From: Trinickia caryophylli
GTDB lineage: Bacteria; Pseudomonadota; Gammaproteobacteria; Burkholderiales; Burkholderiaceae
DNA: 64,000 nt
Assembly (NCBI RefSeq): GCF_034424545.1
Contig: NZ_CP139970.1
Span: forward strand, 1,302,001-1,366,000
Direction of reading: 5' to 3'
Shown piece after piece: positions 1 to 9,367 of this stretch. The stretch's first letter is position 1; each line of letters starts with the position of its first letter. The notes beneath the pieces are model-generated. The model was not told where the DNA came from. It was given only the letters and a program-made list of their open reading frames with translations, and searched no databases. Position numbers and translations under genes: made by a program.

Positions 1-1353
1 GTCGACAGGCTTCGCGTCCGCGTGAGCCGACACGTCGACGAAATCGTGGCTCTCGCGCAAGCGCCCGAGCACGCTGACGCTCGGCACCGAGAGGTCGCGC
101 AGCGTGAGGAAAAGGCTCACCGCGATCGCGGCCAAGAGCCCATGCATGACGCCGAAAAGCAGCACGCCCGCGAGCGCCGCCACGGCGAGCAGACGGTCGC
201 GTCGCCATTGCCAGTACGGGCGGAATATGCCTGGATTTATCGAATGGCTAACGGCATGAATGACGATAGCCGCGAGCACCGGCTCGGGAATGCGCGCGAG
301 TTCGCCGAGCAGGAAAGTCACGACGAGCGCTACGACAAGCGCGGCGCACAGGCCCGCCAGGCGCGTTTGCGCACCCGCCGTCTCGTTGGCCGACGTCGCG
401 GAGTAGCCCGCCCCCACCGGCATGCCTTGCAGCAGGCCCGAGACGAGATTGGCGCTCCCCAGCGCGATGAGGTCGCGATTGGCCGAGATCCGATCGCCAT
501 GCTTGAGGGCGAACGTACGAATCGAGCCGTACGATTCCGCATAGAGGATCAGCATCAGCGCGAAGGCCAGCTCCGTCGTCTGGAGCCATTCGGGGCGCCT
601 GAAGGCCGGCAGGCCGAAGCGCACGTCACGCAGATCGATGCTGCCGACAACGCCGATTCCCCAATGCCGCCAGTCGACCCAGTGGCCGGCCCCGATGCCG
701 AGCAGGATGACGACGAGCGTCGCCGGAATTCGCGCACTGCGGCCGAGCATGGATAGAATCGCGAGCGCGCCGACTCCGAGCGCCACGCTCGCGAGATTCC
801 AATGCGGCGCCTGACGCAACAGGTCGTAGGCCATTCGCGGAGCGTCCGAGAACTGCGCCGTCACGCCGAGCACGCCCGGCAGTTGCTTGACGATGATCGT
901 CAACGCCAGCCCGAACGCGAAGCCGCGCAGCACCGGTTTGGCGATGAAATCGGAAACACCCCCGAGCCGGGCAGCGCCTGCCAGCAGAAAGAGCGCACCT
1001 GTTGCGGCCACCAGCGCCGCGGCGACGGCGAGCGCGGGGCCGGAGACGGCGCTCACGGTGGCCGCCAACACCGCGGCAGACGACGATGTTGCCGAGACGA
1101 TTGCGAAGCGGCTGCTTCCGGCGAGCGCATAGACGACGAGGCCCGCCAGCAAGGCGACGACTCCCGCCTGCGGCGGAAGGTTGGCGATACCGGCATAGGC
1201 GACCGCCTCGGGCAGCAGCAGCCCCGCGATCGAAAGCCCGGCGAGCACGTCTTTCGCCAAGCGCATGGCGCGCGGCGGCGGTGGCCCGGGCGGCGCGTAA
1301 TGCGCAGGGTCCTGAAGGTGCCGCGCGGCGGCGTGTCCGGTGTCGATCGTCAT
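1..1353 (-). CDS. SulP family inorganic anion permease (3' end outside window)
   Basis: Inner-membrane anion transporter of the SulP/SLC26 type, probably sulfate or bicarbonate. The first 451 codons, from ATG at 1353, are open to the window edge. The start of the transport domain is visible as AGLSIAGLLLPEAVAYAGIA (about residues 31-50), the usual first SulP helix, followed by a run of hydrophobic helices and SSAAVLAATV. The visible sequence ends just after a hydrophilic stretch (VLGRLRESHDFVDVSAHADA), which is where SulP proteins pass into the cytoplasmic STAS domain, so that domain lies beyond the left edge. It follows a DedA-family gene on the same strand after 48 bases. The family is clear; the substrate cannot be read from sequence. 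Confidence 0.85.
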   Translation of the reverse strand, partial: MTIDTGHAAARHLQDPAHYAPPGPPPPRAMRLAKDVLAGLSIAGLLLPEAVAYAGIANLPPQAGVVALLAGLVVYALAGSSRFAIVSATSSSAAVLAATVSAVSGPALAVAAALVAATGALFLLAGAARLGGVSDFIAKPVLRGFAFGLALTIIVKQLPGVLGVTAQFSDAPRMAYDLLRQAPHWNLASVALGVGALAILSMLGRSARIPATLVVILLGIGAGHWVDWRHWGIGVVGSIDLRDVRFGLPAFRRPEWLQTTELAFALMLILYAESYGSIRTFALKHGDRISANRDLIALGSANLVSGLLQGMPVGAGYSATSANETAGAQTRLAGLCAALVVALVVTFLLGELARIPEPVLAAIVIHAVSHSINPGIFRPYWQWRRDRLLAVAALAGVLLFGVMHGLLAAIAVSLFLTLRDLSVPSVSVLGRLRESHDFVDVSAHADAKPVD

Positions 1354-1401
1354 GGTCGAAAACGCCGCATCGCCTCGAAGTTCGGGCCGCGCGCCGGGGC
1401 G

Positions 1402-2094
1402 TCAGCGGCCGCTTTGCTTATGCGCGACAGGCGGCGCGCTCTTGCGGCGCCACAGCTTCCAGAGCGCCGCCAACGCGACGGGGACGATGGCGGCCCCGAT
1501 GCCGACAAGCACGATCACGTTCAGATACTGGCGCACGAACGGGATGTTGCCGAAGAAGTAGCCCGCCAATACGAGCAGCAGCACCCAGAGCAGCGCGCCA
1601 GCCACGTTGAAGAATTGAAATCGGCCGGCGCTCATCTCGGATACGCCGGCGACGAACGGTGCGAACGTGCGCACGACCGGGATGAAGCGCGCGAGCACGA
1701 TCGTCTTGCCGCCATGGCGCTCGTAGAAGTCGTGCGTACGTTGCAATGCCTTGCGATCCAGGAACCGCTCGACGAACCGGATACGCGTTTTGAAGACCGC
1801 GGGGCCGATCGCCTTGCCGATGGCGAAGTTCAGGCTGTTGCCGGCAATCGATGCCAGCAGCAGCAGGCCGATCAGCGAGGCGAGATCCATTTTGCCGCTC
1901 GCACAGAACGCGCCGCCGATGAAGAGCAGCGAATCGCCGGGCAGAAACGGCAGAATGACGAGGCCGGTTTCGCAAAAGACGATCAGAAACAACACCGCAT
2001 AGACCCAGGCGCCGTACTGGCTGACGAAATCGCCCAGAAATGCATCGATGTGCAGAACGAGCCCGGCAAAATGAAGCAGCGTATCCAAATGCAT
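1402..2094 (-). CDS. DedA family membrane protein
   Basis: Polytopic inner-membrane protein of 230 residues in the DedA/SNARE-associated family, whose members are linked to undecaprenyl-phosphate or phospholipid flipping and membrane homeostasis. Visible family signatures are the re-entrant loop ETGLVILPFLPGDSLLF near residues 42-58 and the motif ARFIPVVRTFAPFVAGVSEM with its conserved arginines near residues 137-156. Several hydrophobic helices follow and the tail is basic. The ATG at 2094 puts a short hydrophilic leader before the first helix. It is transcribed toward the SulP gene and is divergent from mutL. The length is normal for the family; the exact lipid substrate is not inferable. 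Confidence 0.88.
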   Translation of the reverse strand: MHLDTLLHFAGLVLHIDAFLGDFVSQYGAWVYAVLFLIVFCETGLVILPFLPGDSLLFIGGAFCASGKMDLASLIGLLLLASIAGNSLNFAIGKAIGPAVFKTRIRFVERFLDRKALQRTHDFYERHGGKTIVLARFIPVVRTFAPFVAGVSEMSAGRFQFFNVAGALLWVLLLVLAGYFFGNIPFVRQYLNVIVLVGIGAAIVPVALAALWKLWRRKSAPPVAHKQSGR

Positions 2095-2225
2095 CCCTTA
2101 TGAAGAAAAGCGCATGCGCCGCGCAAGCGGCGCCGGTCGCGCCATGATACCCAAACTGTCGGGCACGAAACCGAAACGGTGCCCTGGCGCCTGGGCCTCT
2201 GTCCGTTCGACAACCGGCCACTCGT

Positions 2226-2231
2226 TATAAT
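2226..2231 (+). promoter_or_regulatory. TATAAT -10 element of mutL
   Basis: A perfect TATAAT lies only six bases before the ATG at 2238. No good -35 hexamer is seen at the right distance. If used, transcription would start at or within a base or two of the start codon. Confidence 0.5.
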
Positions 2232-2237
2232 CGCCGC

Positions 2238-4253
2238 ATGTCCGAAATTCCCGAATCCTCGTCCGGCGCGGCTCTCGAGCGGGGCACACCCGAAATGCGG
2301 CGGCCCCGCGCCATCCAGCCGCTGCCCGACCAGTTGATCAGCCAGATCGCCGCAGGCGAAGTCGTCGAGCGGCCAGCCTCCGTCGTGAAGGAGCTGCTCG
2401 AAAACGCACTCGACGCCGGCGCAACGACGCTGCGCATCCTGCTCGACGGCGGCGGCGTGAAGCGGATCTCGATCGCCGACGACGGCTGCGGGATTCCGGC
2501 GGCGGAGCTGTCGCTCGCCCTGATGCGTCACGCTACGAGCAAGATTCGCTCGCTCGCCGAGCTGGAGGCCGTCGCGACGCTCGGGTTTCGTGGCGAGGCG
2601 CTTGCTTCGATTGCGTCGGTGGCCGAAACGTTCATTACGAGCCGCACGGCCGACGCCGCGCATGCCACGCGCATCGAAGCGCACACGGGCGCGCTTGCGC
2701 CCGCGGCGGGCGGTGTGGGTACGACGATCGAGGTCCGCGAGCTCTACTTCAACACGCCCGCGCGCCGGAAGTTCCTGAAGAGCGAGCAGACGGAACTCGG
2801 GCACTGCCTGGAAATGGTGCGCCGCGCGGCGCTTGCACGGCCCGACGTGGCAATTTCCGTGCTTCACAACGGTCGCGCGCTCGAGCACTGGAACGCGACG
2901 GAGCCGGCCCAGCGCGTGGCAGGCATTCTCGGCGACGCCTTTGCGCAGGCGCATCTTCCGTTGCAGGAGGAGGCCGGCCCGCTCGCGCTCTACGGCTGCG
3001 CCGGATTGCCGACGGCAAGCCGTGGCCGGGCGGACCAGCAATACTTCTTCGTGAACGGACGTTTCGTCCGCGACAAGCTGCTCACGCATGCCGTGCGCGC
3101 GGCCTACGAAGACGTTCTGCACGGGGACCGCTACCCGTCCTACGTGCTCTTTCTCGACCTGCCGCCCGAAGCCGTCGACGTCAACGTCCACCCGTCCAAG
3201 ATCGAGGTGCGCTTTCGTGACTCGCGCGCGGTGCACCAGTTCGTCTTCCATGCACTCCAGCGCGCGCTGGCCCGGCATGCCGGCGCCTCGCCGGAAACGA
3301 CGGCGGGCGGGCACGCCGTGCGACTGGAGGGACAGCCGCTGCCGGCGCAGGGGCAGCAGGGGTGGCCATCGCCGGTGCCCGCTTCGGCGCCGGGCACTGC
3401 CCCTTCCGCGGCCACCATCCGCCCCGGCACGACCTGGATGCGCGACTCGCGCATGGCCCAGGGCCGATTACCCATCGCCGAGCCTCTCGCGCTTTACGAT
3501 GCGCTGTTCGGGCGCAAGGAGGCGGCGGCCGGCACGGGTACCAGCGCCATGGCGCCGATCGCCCCGGCCGGCGGCTTGACCGACGGTGCACAGGCCGGGC
3601 AGGCCCTGCCGTGGCTCGAAGCGCGCGACAGCGCAATGACTTTCGCCCCGGCGCACGGCGGCGACGACGATCACCCGCTCGGGTTCGCGCTCGGGCAGAT
3701 CCATGGCATCTACGTACTCGCGCAAAACGCGCGCGGGCTCGTCATCGTCGACATGCACGCGGCCCACGAGCGCATTCTTTACGAACAGTTCAAGCGCGCG
3801 CTGGCAGAGCGCTCGATCGCCGTGCAGCCCCTGCTGCTGCCGATCTCGATGCCGGCCGATCCGGTCGAAATCGGCACGGTCGACGAGGAGCGCGAGACGC
3901 TCGAAGCGCTCGGCTTCGACCTGGCCGCGCTTTCGCCGACGACGCTCGCGATCCGCGCCGTGCCCGCGCTGCTCAAGGACGCCGACCTGCCCGCGCTTGC
4001 GCGCGCCGTGCTCGCCGACCTGCATGCGTACGGCGGCTCGCGCGTACTGACGGAGCAGCAGCACGAGTTGCTCGGCACACTTGCCTGCCATCATGCGGTG
4101 CGTGCCAACCGGCGCCTCACACTCGACGAAATGAACGCGCTGCTGCGCCAGATGGAGGCGACGGAGCGCGCGGACCAATGCAATCACGGGCGCCCGACGT
4201 GGTACCAGTTGACGCTCGGGGACCTGGACCGGCTCTTCATGCGCGGGCAGTAG
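2238..4253 (+). CDS. mutL: DNA mismatch repair protein MutL
   Basis: MutL couples mismatch recognition by MutS to strand incision. The N-terminal GHKL ATPase is complete: [10 protein letters not shown] near residue 52, DDGCGI near 80 and TLGFRGEAL near 113. A proline/alanine-rich linker (about 360-460) joins it to the dimerisation domain. The C-terminal domain carries [12 protein letters not shown] at about 505-516, matching the metal-dependent endonuclease signature D-x-H-A-x2-E-x4-E found in MutL proteins of bacteria without MutH; E. coli MutL lacks it. The protein has 671 residues. A second ATG at 2295 would remove 19 poorly conserved residues. miaA follows five bases after the stop, so the two genes are probably co-transcribed. 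Confidence 0.96.
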   Translation: MSEIPESSSGAALERGTPEMRRPRAIQPLPDQLISQIAAGEVVERPASVVKELLENALDAGATTLRILLDGGGVKRISIADDGCGIPAAELSLALMRHATSKIRSLAELEAVATLGFRGEALASIASVAETFITSRTADAAHATRIEAHTGALAPAAGGVGTTIEVRELYFNTPARRKFLKSEQTELGHCLEMVRRAALARPDVAISVLHNGRALEHWNATEPAQRVAGILGDAFAQAHLPLQEEAGPLALYGCAGLPTASRGRADQQYFFVNGRFVRDKLLTHAVRAAYEDVLHGDRYPSYVLFLDLPPEAVDVNVHPSKIEVRFRDSRAVHQFVFHALQRALARHAGASPETTAGGHAVRLEGQPLPAQGQQGWPSPVPASAPGTAPSAATIRPGTTWMRDSRMAQGRLPIAEPLALYDALFGRKEAAAGTGTSAMAPIAPAGGLTDGAQAGQALPWLEARDSAMTFAPAHGGDDDHPLGFALGQIHGIYVLAQNARGLVIVDMHAAHERILYEQFKRALAERSIAVQPLLLPISMPADPVEIGTVDEERETLEALGFDLAALSPTTLAIRAVPALLKDADLPALARAVLADLHAYGGSRVLTEQQHELLGTLACHHAVRANRRLTLDEMNALLRQMEATERADQCNHGRPTWYQLTLGDLDRLFMRGQ

Positions 4254-4258
4254 GCGGC

Positions 4259-5203
4259 ATGGGCGCAACGGTGATTGCCTGCCTGCTCGGTCCCACGGCG
4301 TCGGGCAAGACGGCGGCCGCACTCGAGGCGGCCGGGCGGCTGCCGCTCGAAATCGTCAGCGTGGATTCGGCGCTCGTCTACCGCGGCATGGACATCGGCA
4401 CGGCAAAGCCGACGCCCGCCGAACGCGCGGCGGTGCCCCACCACCTCATTGACATCATCGAACCGACGGACGCCTACTCCGCCGCGCAGTTCCGCGCGGA
4501 CGCCCTGCGGCTCGCCGGCGAGATTCTCGCGCGGGGGCGCACGCCGCTTTTCGTGGGCGGCACGATGCTCTATTACAAGGCTCTGGAACAGGGGCTGGAC
4601 GATCTGCCGCCAGCCGATGCGCAACTCCGGGCCAACCTCGAGGCCGACGCCGCACGCGAGGGTTGGCCTGCGCTGCATGCGCGGCTCGCGACCGTGGACG
4701 CCGCAACGGCCGCTCGCCTCGCGCCAAACGATGCCCAGCGCATCCAGCGTGCGCTCGAGATCTTTCTGCTGACGGGGCGCCCGATGTCGGCGCTGATCGC
4801 CGAGGCGAGCGCCGCAAGGCAAACCGCCCCCTACCGTTTCGCGCCGATCGCGCTCGAGCCGTCCGATCGCTCAGTTCTGCACGAACGCATCGCGCGGCGC
4901 TTCGACGCCATGCTCGCAGCCGGCTTTGTCGACGAAGTGAGCGCGCTGCGTGCACGCGGAGATCTTCATGCCGCGCTGCCGTCGATGCGTTGCGTCGGCT
5001 ACCGGCAGGCGTGGGAATACCTCGACGGCACGATCGATCGGGCCACGATGCGCGATAAAGGCGTATTCGCGACGCGCCAGCTCTGCAAACGGCAGCTCAC
5101 CTGGCTGCGCTCGATGCCGCACCGCGTCGTCGTGGACTGCTGCGCCGCTTCGGCAACGCGCGATGCGGTACAGTCAATCGAGCGCGCGATCGGGGAGAAT
5201 TGA
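4259..5203 (+). CDS. miaA: tRNA dimethylallyltransferase MiaA
   Basis: Transfers a dimethylallyl group from DMAPP to N6 of adenosine-37 in tRNAs that read UNN codons. 314 residues. The P-loop GPTASGKT sits at residues 11-18, followed by [18 protein letters not shown], the substrate-binding segment typical of MiaA, then [18 protein letters not shown] and [11 protein letters not shown]. The C-terminal part keeps the conserved [12 protein letters not shown] tRNA-contact region. The start ATG at 4259 lies five bases after the mutL stop, the classic mutL-miaA pairing. Transcription converges on purM, and a strong hairpin with a T run for the opposite strand separates them. Confidence 0.96.
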   Translation: MGATVIACLLGPTASGKTAAALEAAGRLPLEIVSVDSALVYRGMDIGTAKPTPAERAAVPHHLIDIIEPTDAYSAAQFRADALRLAGEILARGRTPLFVGGTMLYYKALEQGLDDLPPADAQLRANLEADAAREGWPALHARLATVDAATAARLAPNDAQRIQRALEIFLLTGRPMSALIAEASAARQTAPYRFAPIALEPSDRSVLHERIARRFDAMLAAGFVDEVSALRARGDLHAALPSMRCVGYRQAWEYLDGTIDRATMRDKGVFATRQLCKRQLTWLRSMPHRVVVDCCAASATRDAVQSIERAIGEN

Positions 5204-5296
5204 ACGGATTGAACCAATCGGACGCGGAGGGCAGGCGCGCCACCCGGATTGGATCGACGAACCGGCGCACGGGTAGCGCATAGCGGCAAAGCGTCG

Positions 5297-5329
5297 AAAA
5301 AAAACCGCCGGACGATGTCCAGGCGGTTT
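5297..5329 (-). terminator. Intrinsic terminator downstream of purM
   Basis: AAACCGCC (5302-5309) and GGCGGTTT (5322-5329) form an eight-base-pair stem with a 12-base loop. On the minus strand the stem is followed by an uninterrupted T run (5297-5304), the layout of a Rho-independent terminator for purM. It may also slow mutL-miaA transcripts arriving from the other side. Confidence 0.85.
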
Positions 5330-5363
5330 CTTCGAGGCCGCGCGAAACGCGCCGGCGCCCGCG

Positions 5364-6431
5364 TCAGACGACGATCGTCTGCGCCTCGCCTTCGCGGCGC
5401 TCGCGCACGGCGCCGATCTTCCAGACCTGTTCGCCCGCATCGCTCAGTTGGCGCACGGCTTCATCGGCATCGGCTGCCGCCACGATCACGGCCATGCCGA
5501 TCCCGCAGTTGAAGACGCGGTGCATCTCGGCATCCGCCACGCCGCCGTGCTGCTGCAGCCACGAGAACAGCGGCGGCATCGGCCAGGCCTTGCCGTCGAG
5601 CTCGGCCGTCAGGCCATCGGCCAGCACGCGCGGGATGTTCTCCACCAGACCGCCGCCCGTGATGTGCGCCATGCCCTTCACGGCGATGCTTTGCATCAGT
5701 GCCAGCAGGGGTTTCACGTAGATGCGCGTGGGCGCCATCAGCGCGTCGGCCAGCGAGCGGCCGTGGAAGTCCGCCGAAAGATCGGGGTTGGCGCGCTCGA
5801 TGATCTTGCGCACGAGCGAAAACCCGTTCGAATGGATGCCGCTCGACGCGAGGCCGAGCACCACGTCGCCCGGGACGATGGTGCTGCCGTCGATGATCTT
5901 GCTCTTTTCCACCGCGCCAACGGCGAAGCCCGCGAGATCGTACTCGCCGTCAGGGTACATGCCCGGCATTTCCGCCGTTTCGCCGCCGATCAGCGCGCAG
6001 CCCGCAAGCTCGCAGCCCTGGGCGATTCCCTTGACGACGGTGGCGGCCGTGGCCACGTCGAGCTTGCCGCAGGCGAAGTAGTCGAGGAAGAACAGCGGTT
6101 CCGCGCCCTGCACGAGGATGTCGTTGACGCTCATGGCCACGAGATCCTGGCCGACCGTGTCGTGCTTGTTCAGATGAAAGGCGAGCTTGAGCTTGGTGCC
6201 GACGCCGTCCGTGCCCGAAACGAGCACCGGCTCGCGGTACTTCTTCGGCACCTCGAAGAGCGCGCCGAACCCGCCGATACCGCCGAGCACGCCGTCGCGC
6301 AGCGTCTTCTTCGCAAAGGGCTTGATCGCATCGACGAGCGCGTCGCCGGCGTCGATGTCGACGCCCGCGTCGCGATACGACAGGCCTTGTGCCGGATCTT
6401 GTCCGTCCTGAGCGGATTTCGGTTGATTCAT
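5364..6431 (-). CDS. purM: Phosphoribosylformylglycinamidine cyclo-ligase (AIR synthetase)
   Basis: Fifth step of de novo purine synthesis: ATP-dependent closure of FGAM to aminoimidazole ribotide. 355 residues, the usual length. The PurM signature [14 protein letters not shown] lies at about residues 72-85, with [30 protein letters not shown] and [14 protein letters not shown] further on, all conserved in the PurM/PurL superfamily. The start ATG at 6431 precedes MNQPKSAQ and the conserved [12 protein letters not shown]. It is divergent from the AI-2E family transporter, as in related genomes, and ends in a strong intrinsic terminator. Confidence 0.96.
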   Translation of the reverse strand: MNQPKSAQDGQDPAQGLSYRDAGVDIDAGDALVDAIKPFAKKTLRDGVLGGIGGFGALFEVPKKYREPVLVSGTDGVGTKLKLAFHLNKHDTVGQDLVAMSVNDILVQGAEPLFFLDYFACGKLDVATAATVVKGIAQGCELAGCALIGGETAEMPGMYPDGEYDLAGFAVGAVEKSKIIDGSTIVPGDVVLGLASSGIHSNGFSLVRKIIERANPDLSADFHGRSLADALMAPTRIYVKPLLALMQSIAVKGMAHITGGGLVENIPRVLADGLTAELDGKAWPMPPLFSWLQQHGGVADAEMHRVFNCGIGMAVIVAAADADEAVRQLSDAGEQVWKIGAVRERREGEAQTIVV

Positions 6432-6450
6432 GGGGAAGTGCGAGAAGGTC

Positions 6451-6469
6451 GGTAAAATGCGATTTTACC
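6451..6469. promoter_or_regulatory. Palindrome with back-to-back TAAAAT hexamers between purM and the transporter operon
   Basis: GGTAAAAT, three central bases GCG, then ATTTTACC form a perfect inverted repeat in the 192-base divergent intergenic region. Each arm reads TAAAAT on one strand, so it could supply -10 elements in both directions or serve as an operator. No convincing -35 boxes were found. The site lies 20 bases before the purM ATG. Confidence 0.4.
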
Positions 6470-6623
6470 CGATGCGGATGGGTGGTAGCGCTTTGGCGAT
6501 TCCCCCGTCCGTGCACGGTTGCCGATCCGGTGCCGGCGCGTTGGCGCCCATCCGGTTCCCTACACAGTTGCCGGCCGGTCGGCTCGCCCGGTTTCGCCGC
6601 ACGGCCCTCACCTCGGAACGCCC

Positions 6624-7700
6624 TTGTCGCAGAACTCACCGCTCCTCACGCCGTATCAACGCCAGGCGATCTTCTGGGGCACGGTCGCGCTCGTGCTCGG
6701 CATCCTGCTGTCGCTGCTGCGCCCGGTGCTCACGCCGTTTTTGCTCGGCGCCATCATCGCCTATATCCTGCAGCCCGGCGTGGCCTGGCTCGTGCGCCAT
6801 CGCGTGCCGCGCGGCGTCGCCGCCTTGCTGATGATGCTCGTGTTCGCGTTGCTCGTCGTGCTGCTTGCGCTGCTGCTCGTCGCCGTGGTGCAGCGCGAGC
6901 TGCCCCAGTTGCAGCGGCAGATTCCAGCGCTCACGGCACGCCTGCACGACTGGGCGCAACCCAAGCTCGCCTTCGTCGGGCTGGCCGACGTACTCGATTT
7001 CTCGAGCTTGAGGGACATGCTCTCGAGCCAGATCGAAAGCAGCGCGCAGGCGTTCGCGCTCGCCGCATGGAAGTCGCTGCGCACGAGCAGCAACGTCATG
7101 ATCACGCTTGTCGGCAACCTCGTCATGGTACCGCTCGTGCTCTACTACCTGCTCTACGACTGGAACATGATGCTCGCGCGCGTGGCCGCGCTCGTGCCAC
7201 GGCGCTGGCTCGACAAGACGAGCGAGCTCGTCGTCGAGATGGACCGTATGCTGTCGCAGTACCTGCGCGGCCAGCTGCTGGTCATGTGCGTGCTCGCCGT
7301 CTACTACGTGATCGCGCTCAGCATCGCGCGCTTCGAGATCGCCGTTCCCGTCGGCATTTTCACGGGCCTCGCCGTCTTTATTCCGTACGTCGGCTACGCC
7401 ACGGGGCTCGCGCTCGCCCTGCTCGCCGCGCTGCTGCAGTTCGGCGACTGGTATGGCTTCGTTGCGGTGGCCATCATCTACGGTATCGGCCAGGTGCTCG
7501 AGAGCTTCATCCTCACGCCGCGGCTCGTCGGCGAACGCATTGGCCTGCATCCGCTCGCCGTGATCTTCGCCTTGCTTGCCTTCGGGCAGCTGTTCGGCTT
7601 TTTCGGCGTGCTGCTCGCGCTGCCCGTGAGCGCGATTCTCTCGACCGCGCTGCGCGAAATGCGCCGCGGCTATCTGGCGAGCGGACTTTACAAGAACTGA
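6624..7700 (+). CDS. AI-2E family (PerM-type) transporter
   Basis: Inner-membrane protein of about 358 residues with the PerM/TqsA layout: two N-terminal helices (ILLSLLRPVLTPFLLGAIIA), an amphipathic helix with PRGVAALLMM, a long periplasmic segment, then further helices ending in GQVLESFILTPRLVGERIGL, the strongest family signature, and LPVSAILSTALREM. Members export small molecules or take part in stress responses; the substrate is unknown. An in-frame ATG exists at 6519, but its 35 extra codons translate to unconserved, arginine- and proline-rich sequence. I therefore prefer TTG at 6624 (MSQNSPLLTPYQRQ). hda follows 15 bases after the stop. Confidence 0.85.
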   Translation: MSQNSPLLTPYQRQAIFWGTVALVLGILLSLLRPVLTPFLLGAIIAYILQPGVAWLVRHRVPRGVAALLMMLVFALLVVLLALLLVAVVQRELPQLQRQIPALTARLHDWAQPKLAFVGLADVLDFSSLRDMLSSQIESSAQAFALAAWKSLRTSSNVMITLVGNLVMVPLVLYYLLYDWNMMLARVAALVPRRWLDKTSELVVEMDRMLSQYLRGQLLVMCVLAVYYVIALSIARFEIAVPVGIFTGLAVFIPYVGYATGLALALLAALLQFGDWYGFVAVAIIYGIGQVLESFILTPRLVGERIGLHPLAVIFALLAFGQLFGFFGVLLALPVSAILSTALREMRRGYLASGLYKN

Positions 7701-7715
7701 CCGATTACGCTCATC

Positions 7716-8669
7716 GTGACTGTGCATCGCCAACTGACGCTCGACCTCGGCACGCCTCCGCCGTCGACGTTCGACAACTTCTTCGCCGGCGCCAACGCCG
7801 AGCTCGTTTCACGGCTCGCGGCGCTCGAAAGCGCGCTGGCCGCGGGCCCGGTTCCCGATCGCACCTACTACGTATGGGGTGAGCCCGGCAGCGGGCGCAG
7901 CCATTTGCTGGCCGCGCTGGTGCATAGCGCGGGGCCGGGGCGCGGCCGCTTCATCGGGCCGCAAAGCGGGCTCGCGGCGTTCGCGTTCTCCGCCGAGGTG
8001 CCGATCTACGCCGTGGACGACTGCGACCGGCTTTCCGGCGCGCAGCAAATTGCGCTCTTCAATCTATTCAACGAGGTGCGCGCGCATCCCGGCGCCGCGC
8101 TCGTCGCAGCCGGCAATGCCGCGCCGATCGCCCTCGACGTGCGCGAAGACCTGCGCACGCGGCTCGGCTGGGGCCTCGTGTTCCATCTCGCGCCGCTGCC
8201 GGACGAGCGCAAGGCCGCCGTGCTCAAGCATGCCGCCAAGGAGCGTGGCCTCGCGCTCGCCGAAGACGTACCCGCCTACCTGCTCACGCATTTCCGCCGC
8301 GACATGCCGAGCCTCATGGCGCTGCTCGACGCACTCGACCGTTTCTCGCTCGAGCAAAAGCGCGCCGTCACGCTGCCGCTTCTGCGCACGATGCTCGCGC
8401 AGCCGCCCGAGCAACTGCGCGGGGAAACGCCGGGAAAGGCATCCGAATCCTCCGCTGCCGACGAGGCGCACGACGGGGCGCTCGGCGAGGGGTCGGACGA
8501 GGCCGTGGCGGCGGAAAATACACCTGCGCCGCCAGCCTCGGCCCCCGAGCCGGACGCCGCCCCCAGGCCGCCGCGCGCTCCCCGGCAGGCGTCGCTCTGG
8601 GATGCCGGCGACACCCCGGCGGATACGCCCCGCGATGGGCTACCCGCTCCCCGTGGCAGCTTCGAGTAA
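7716..8669 (+). CDS. hda: DnaA regulatory inactivator Hda
   Basis: AAA+ protein that, bound to the DNA-loaded sliding clamp, stimulates ATP hydrolysis by DnaA after initiation. The N-terminus carries QLTLDL (residues 6-11), a clamp-binding hexapeptide. The P-loop region GEPGSGRSHL (about 55-64) has arginine where Walker A normally has lysine, which is usual in Hda. Walker B is IYAVDDCDRL. The DnaA-like core ends near residue 225; a low-complexity acidic and proline-rich tail of about 90 residues follows, longer than in E. coli Hda (about 233 residues). The start is GTG at 7716, 15 bases after the transporter stop. A HAD gene follows after 11 bases. Confidence 0.92.
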   Translation: MTVHRQLTLDLGTPPPSTFDNFFAGANAELVSRLAALESALAAGPVPDRTYYVWGEPGSGRSHLLAALVHSAGPGRGRFIGPQSGLAAFAFSAEVPIYAVDDCDRLSGAQQIALFNLFNEVRAHPGAALVAAGNAAPIALDVREDLRTRLGWGLVFHLAPLPDERKAAVLKHAAKERGLALAEDVPAYLLTHFRRDMPSLMALLDALDRFSLEQKRAVTLPLLRTMLAQPPEQLRGETPGKASESSAADEAHDGALGEGSDEAVAAENTPAPPASAPEPDAAPRPPRAPRQASLWDAGDTPADTPRDGLPAPRGSFE

Positions 8670-8680
8670 AATGCGCCCTC

Positions 8681-9367
8681 ATGACGAATCTCGCTCTCTT
8701 CGATCTCGATCACACGCTCATTCCGACTGACAGCGACCACGAATGGGGCCGCTTCATGGTGAGGCTCGGCATTGTCGACGCCGAAACCTTCATGCGCGAT
8801 GTCGATCGCTTCTATGCCGACTACAAGACCGGTCAGCTCGATATCCACGCCTATCTGGAAACGATGCTGACGCCGCTTGCCCGGTACTCGCGCGCGCAAC
8901 TCGCGGCCTGGCATGAGCAGTTCATGCACGAAGTCATCCGGCCGGCACTCGTACCGGCCGCGCTCGAACTCGTGCGCAAGCACCAGGACAACGGCGACCT
9001 CTGCTGCATCGTCACCGCGACGAACGAATTCATCACGCGCCCGATCGCCGACGCATTCGGCGTCGAAATGCTGATCGCCTGCGAGGTGGAAACGGTCGAC
9101 GGCCAGCCGCACTCGCCGTTCACGGGCCGAGGCGCCGGCACGCCGAGCTACCGTGAAGGCAAGATCGTGCGTGTCGAGGCGTGGCTCGCCTCGCTCGGCA
9201 AGACACTCGCCGATTTCGAACACAGCTGGTTCTACAGCGACTCGCACAACGACATTCCGCTGCTCGAGAAAGTCACCGATCCGATCGCGACCAACCCCGA
9301 TGCAACGCTGCGGGCTCACGCCGAAGCAAAAGGCTGGCGCATCCTCGATCTGTTCCAACCGTCGTGA
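8681..9367 (+). CDS. HAD-superfamily (subfamily IB) phosphatase
   Basis: Cytosolic phosphatase of 228 residues. Motif I is DLDHT at residues 8-12, with the nucleophile and acid/base aspartates; motif II is in CCIVTATNEF; motif III/IV is WFYSDSHNDIPLLEKV with the metal-binding aspartates. An all-helical C1 cap (DAETFMRDVDRFYADYKTGQ) fits subfamily IB, the phosphoserine-phosphatase and histidinol-phosphatase-like group. The physiological substrate is not known from sequence. Its position between hda and pcnB is a conserved betaproteobacterial arrangement. The last codons overlap the GTG start of pcnB, which implies translational coupling. Confidence 0.88.
   Translation: MTNLALFDLDHTLIPTDSDHEWGRFMVRLGIVDAETFMRDVDRFYADYKTGQLDIHAYLETMLTPLARYSRAQLAAWHEQFMHEVIRPALVPAALELVRKHQDNGDLCCIVTATNEFITRPIADAFGVEMLIACEVETVDGQPHSPFTGRGAGTPSYREGKIVRVEAWLASLGKTLADFEHSWFYSDSHNDIPLLEKVTDPIATNPDATLRAHAEAKGWRILDLFQPS

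Noticed and set aside
802..2103. 433-codon plus-strand frame across the SulP and DedA genes
   Set aside because: It covers two real membrane-protein genes on the minus strand and is highly charged and low in hydrophobic content, as expected for a shadow frame.
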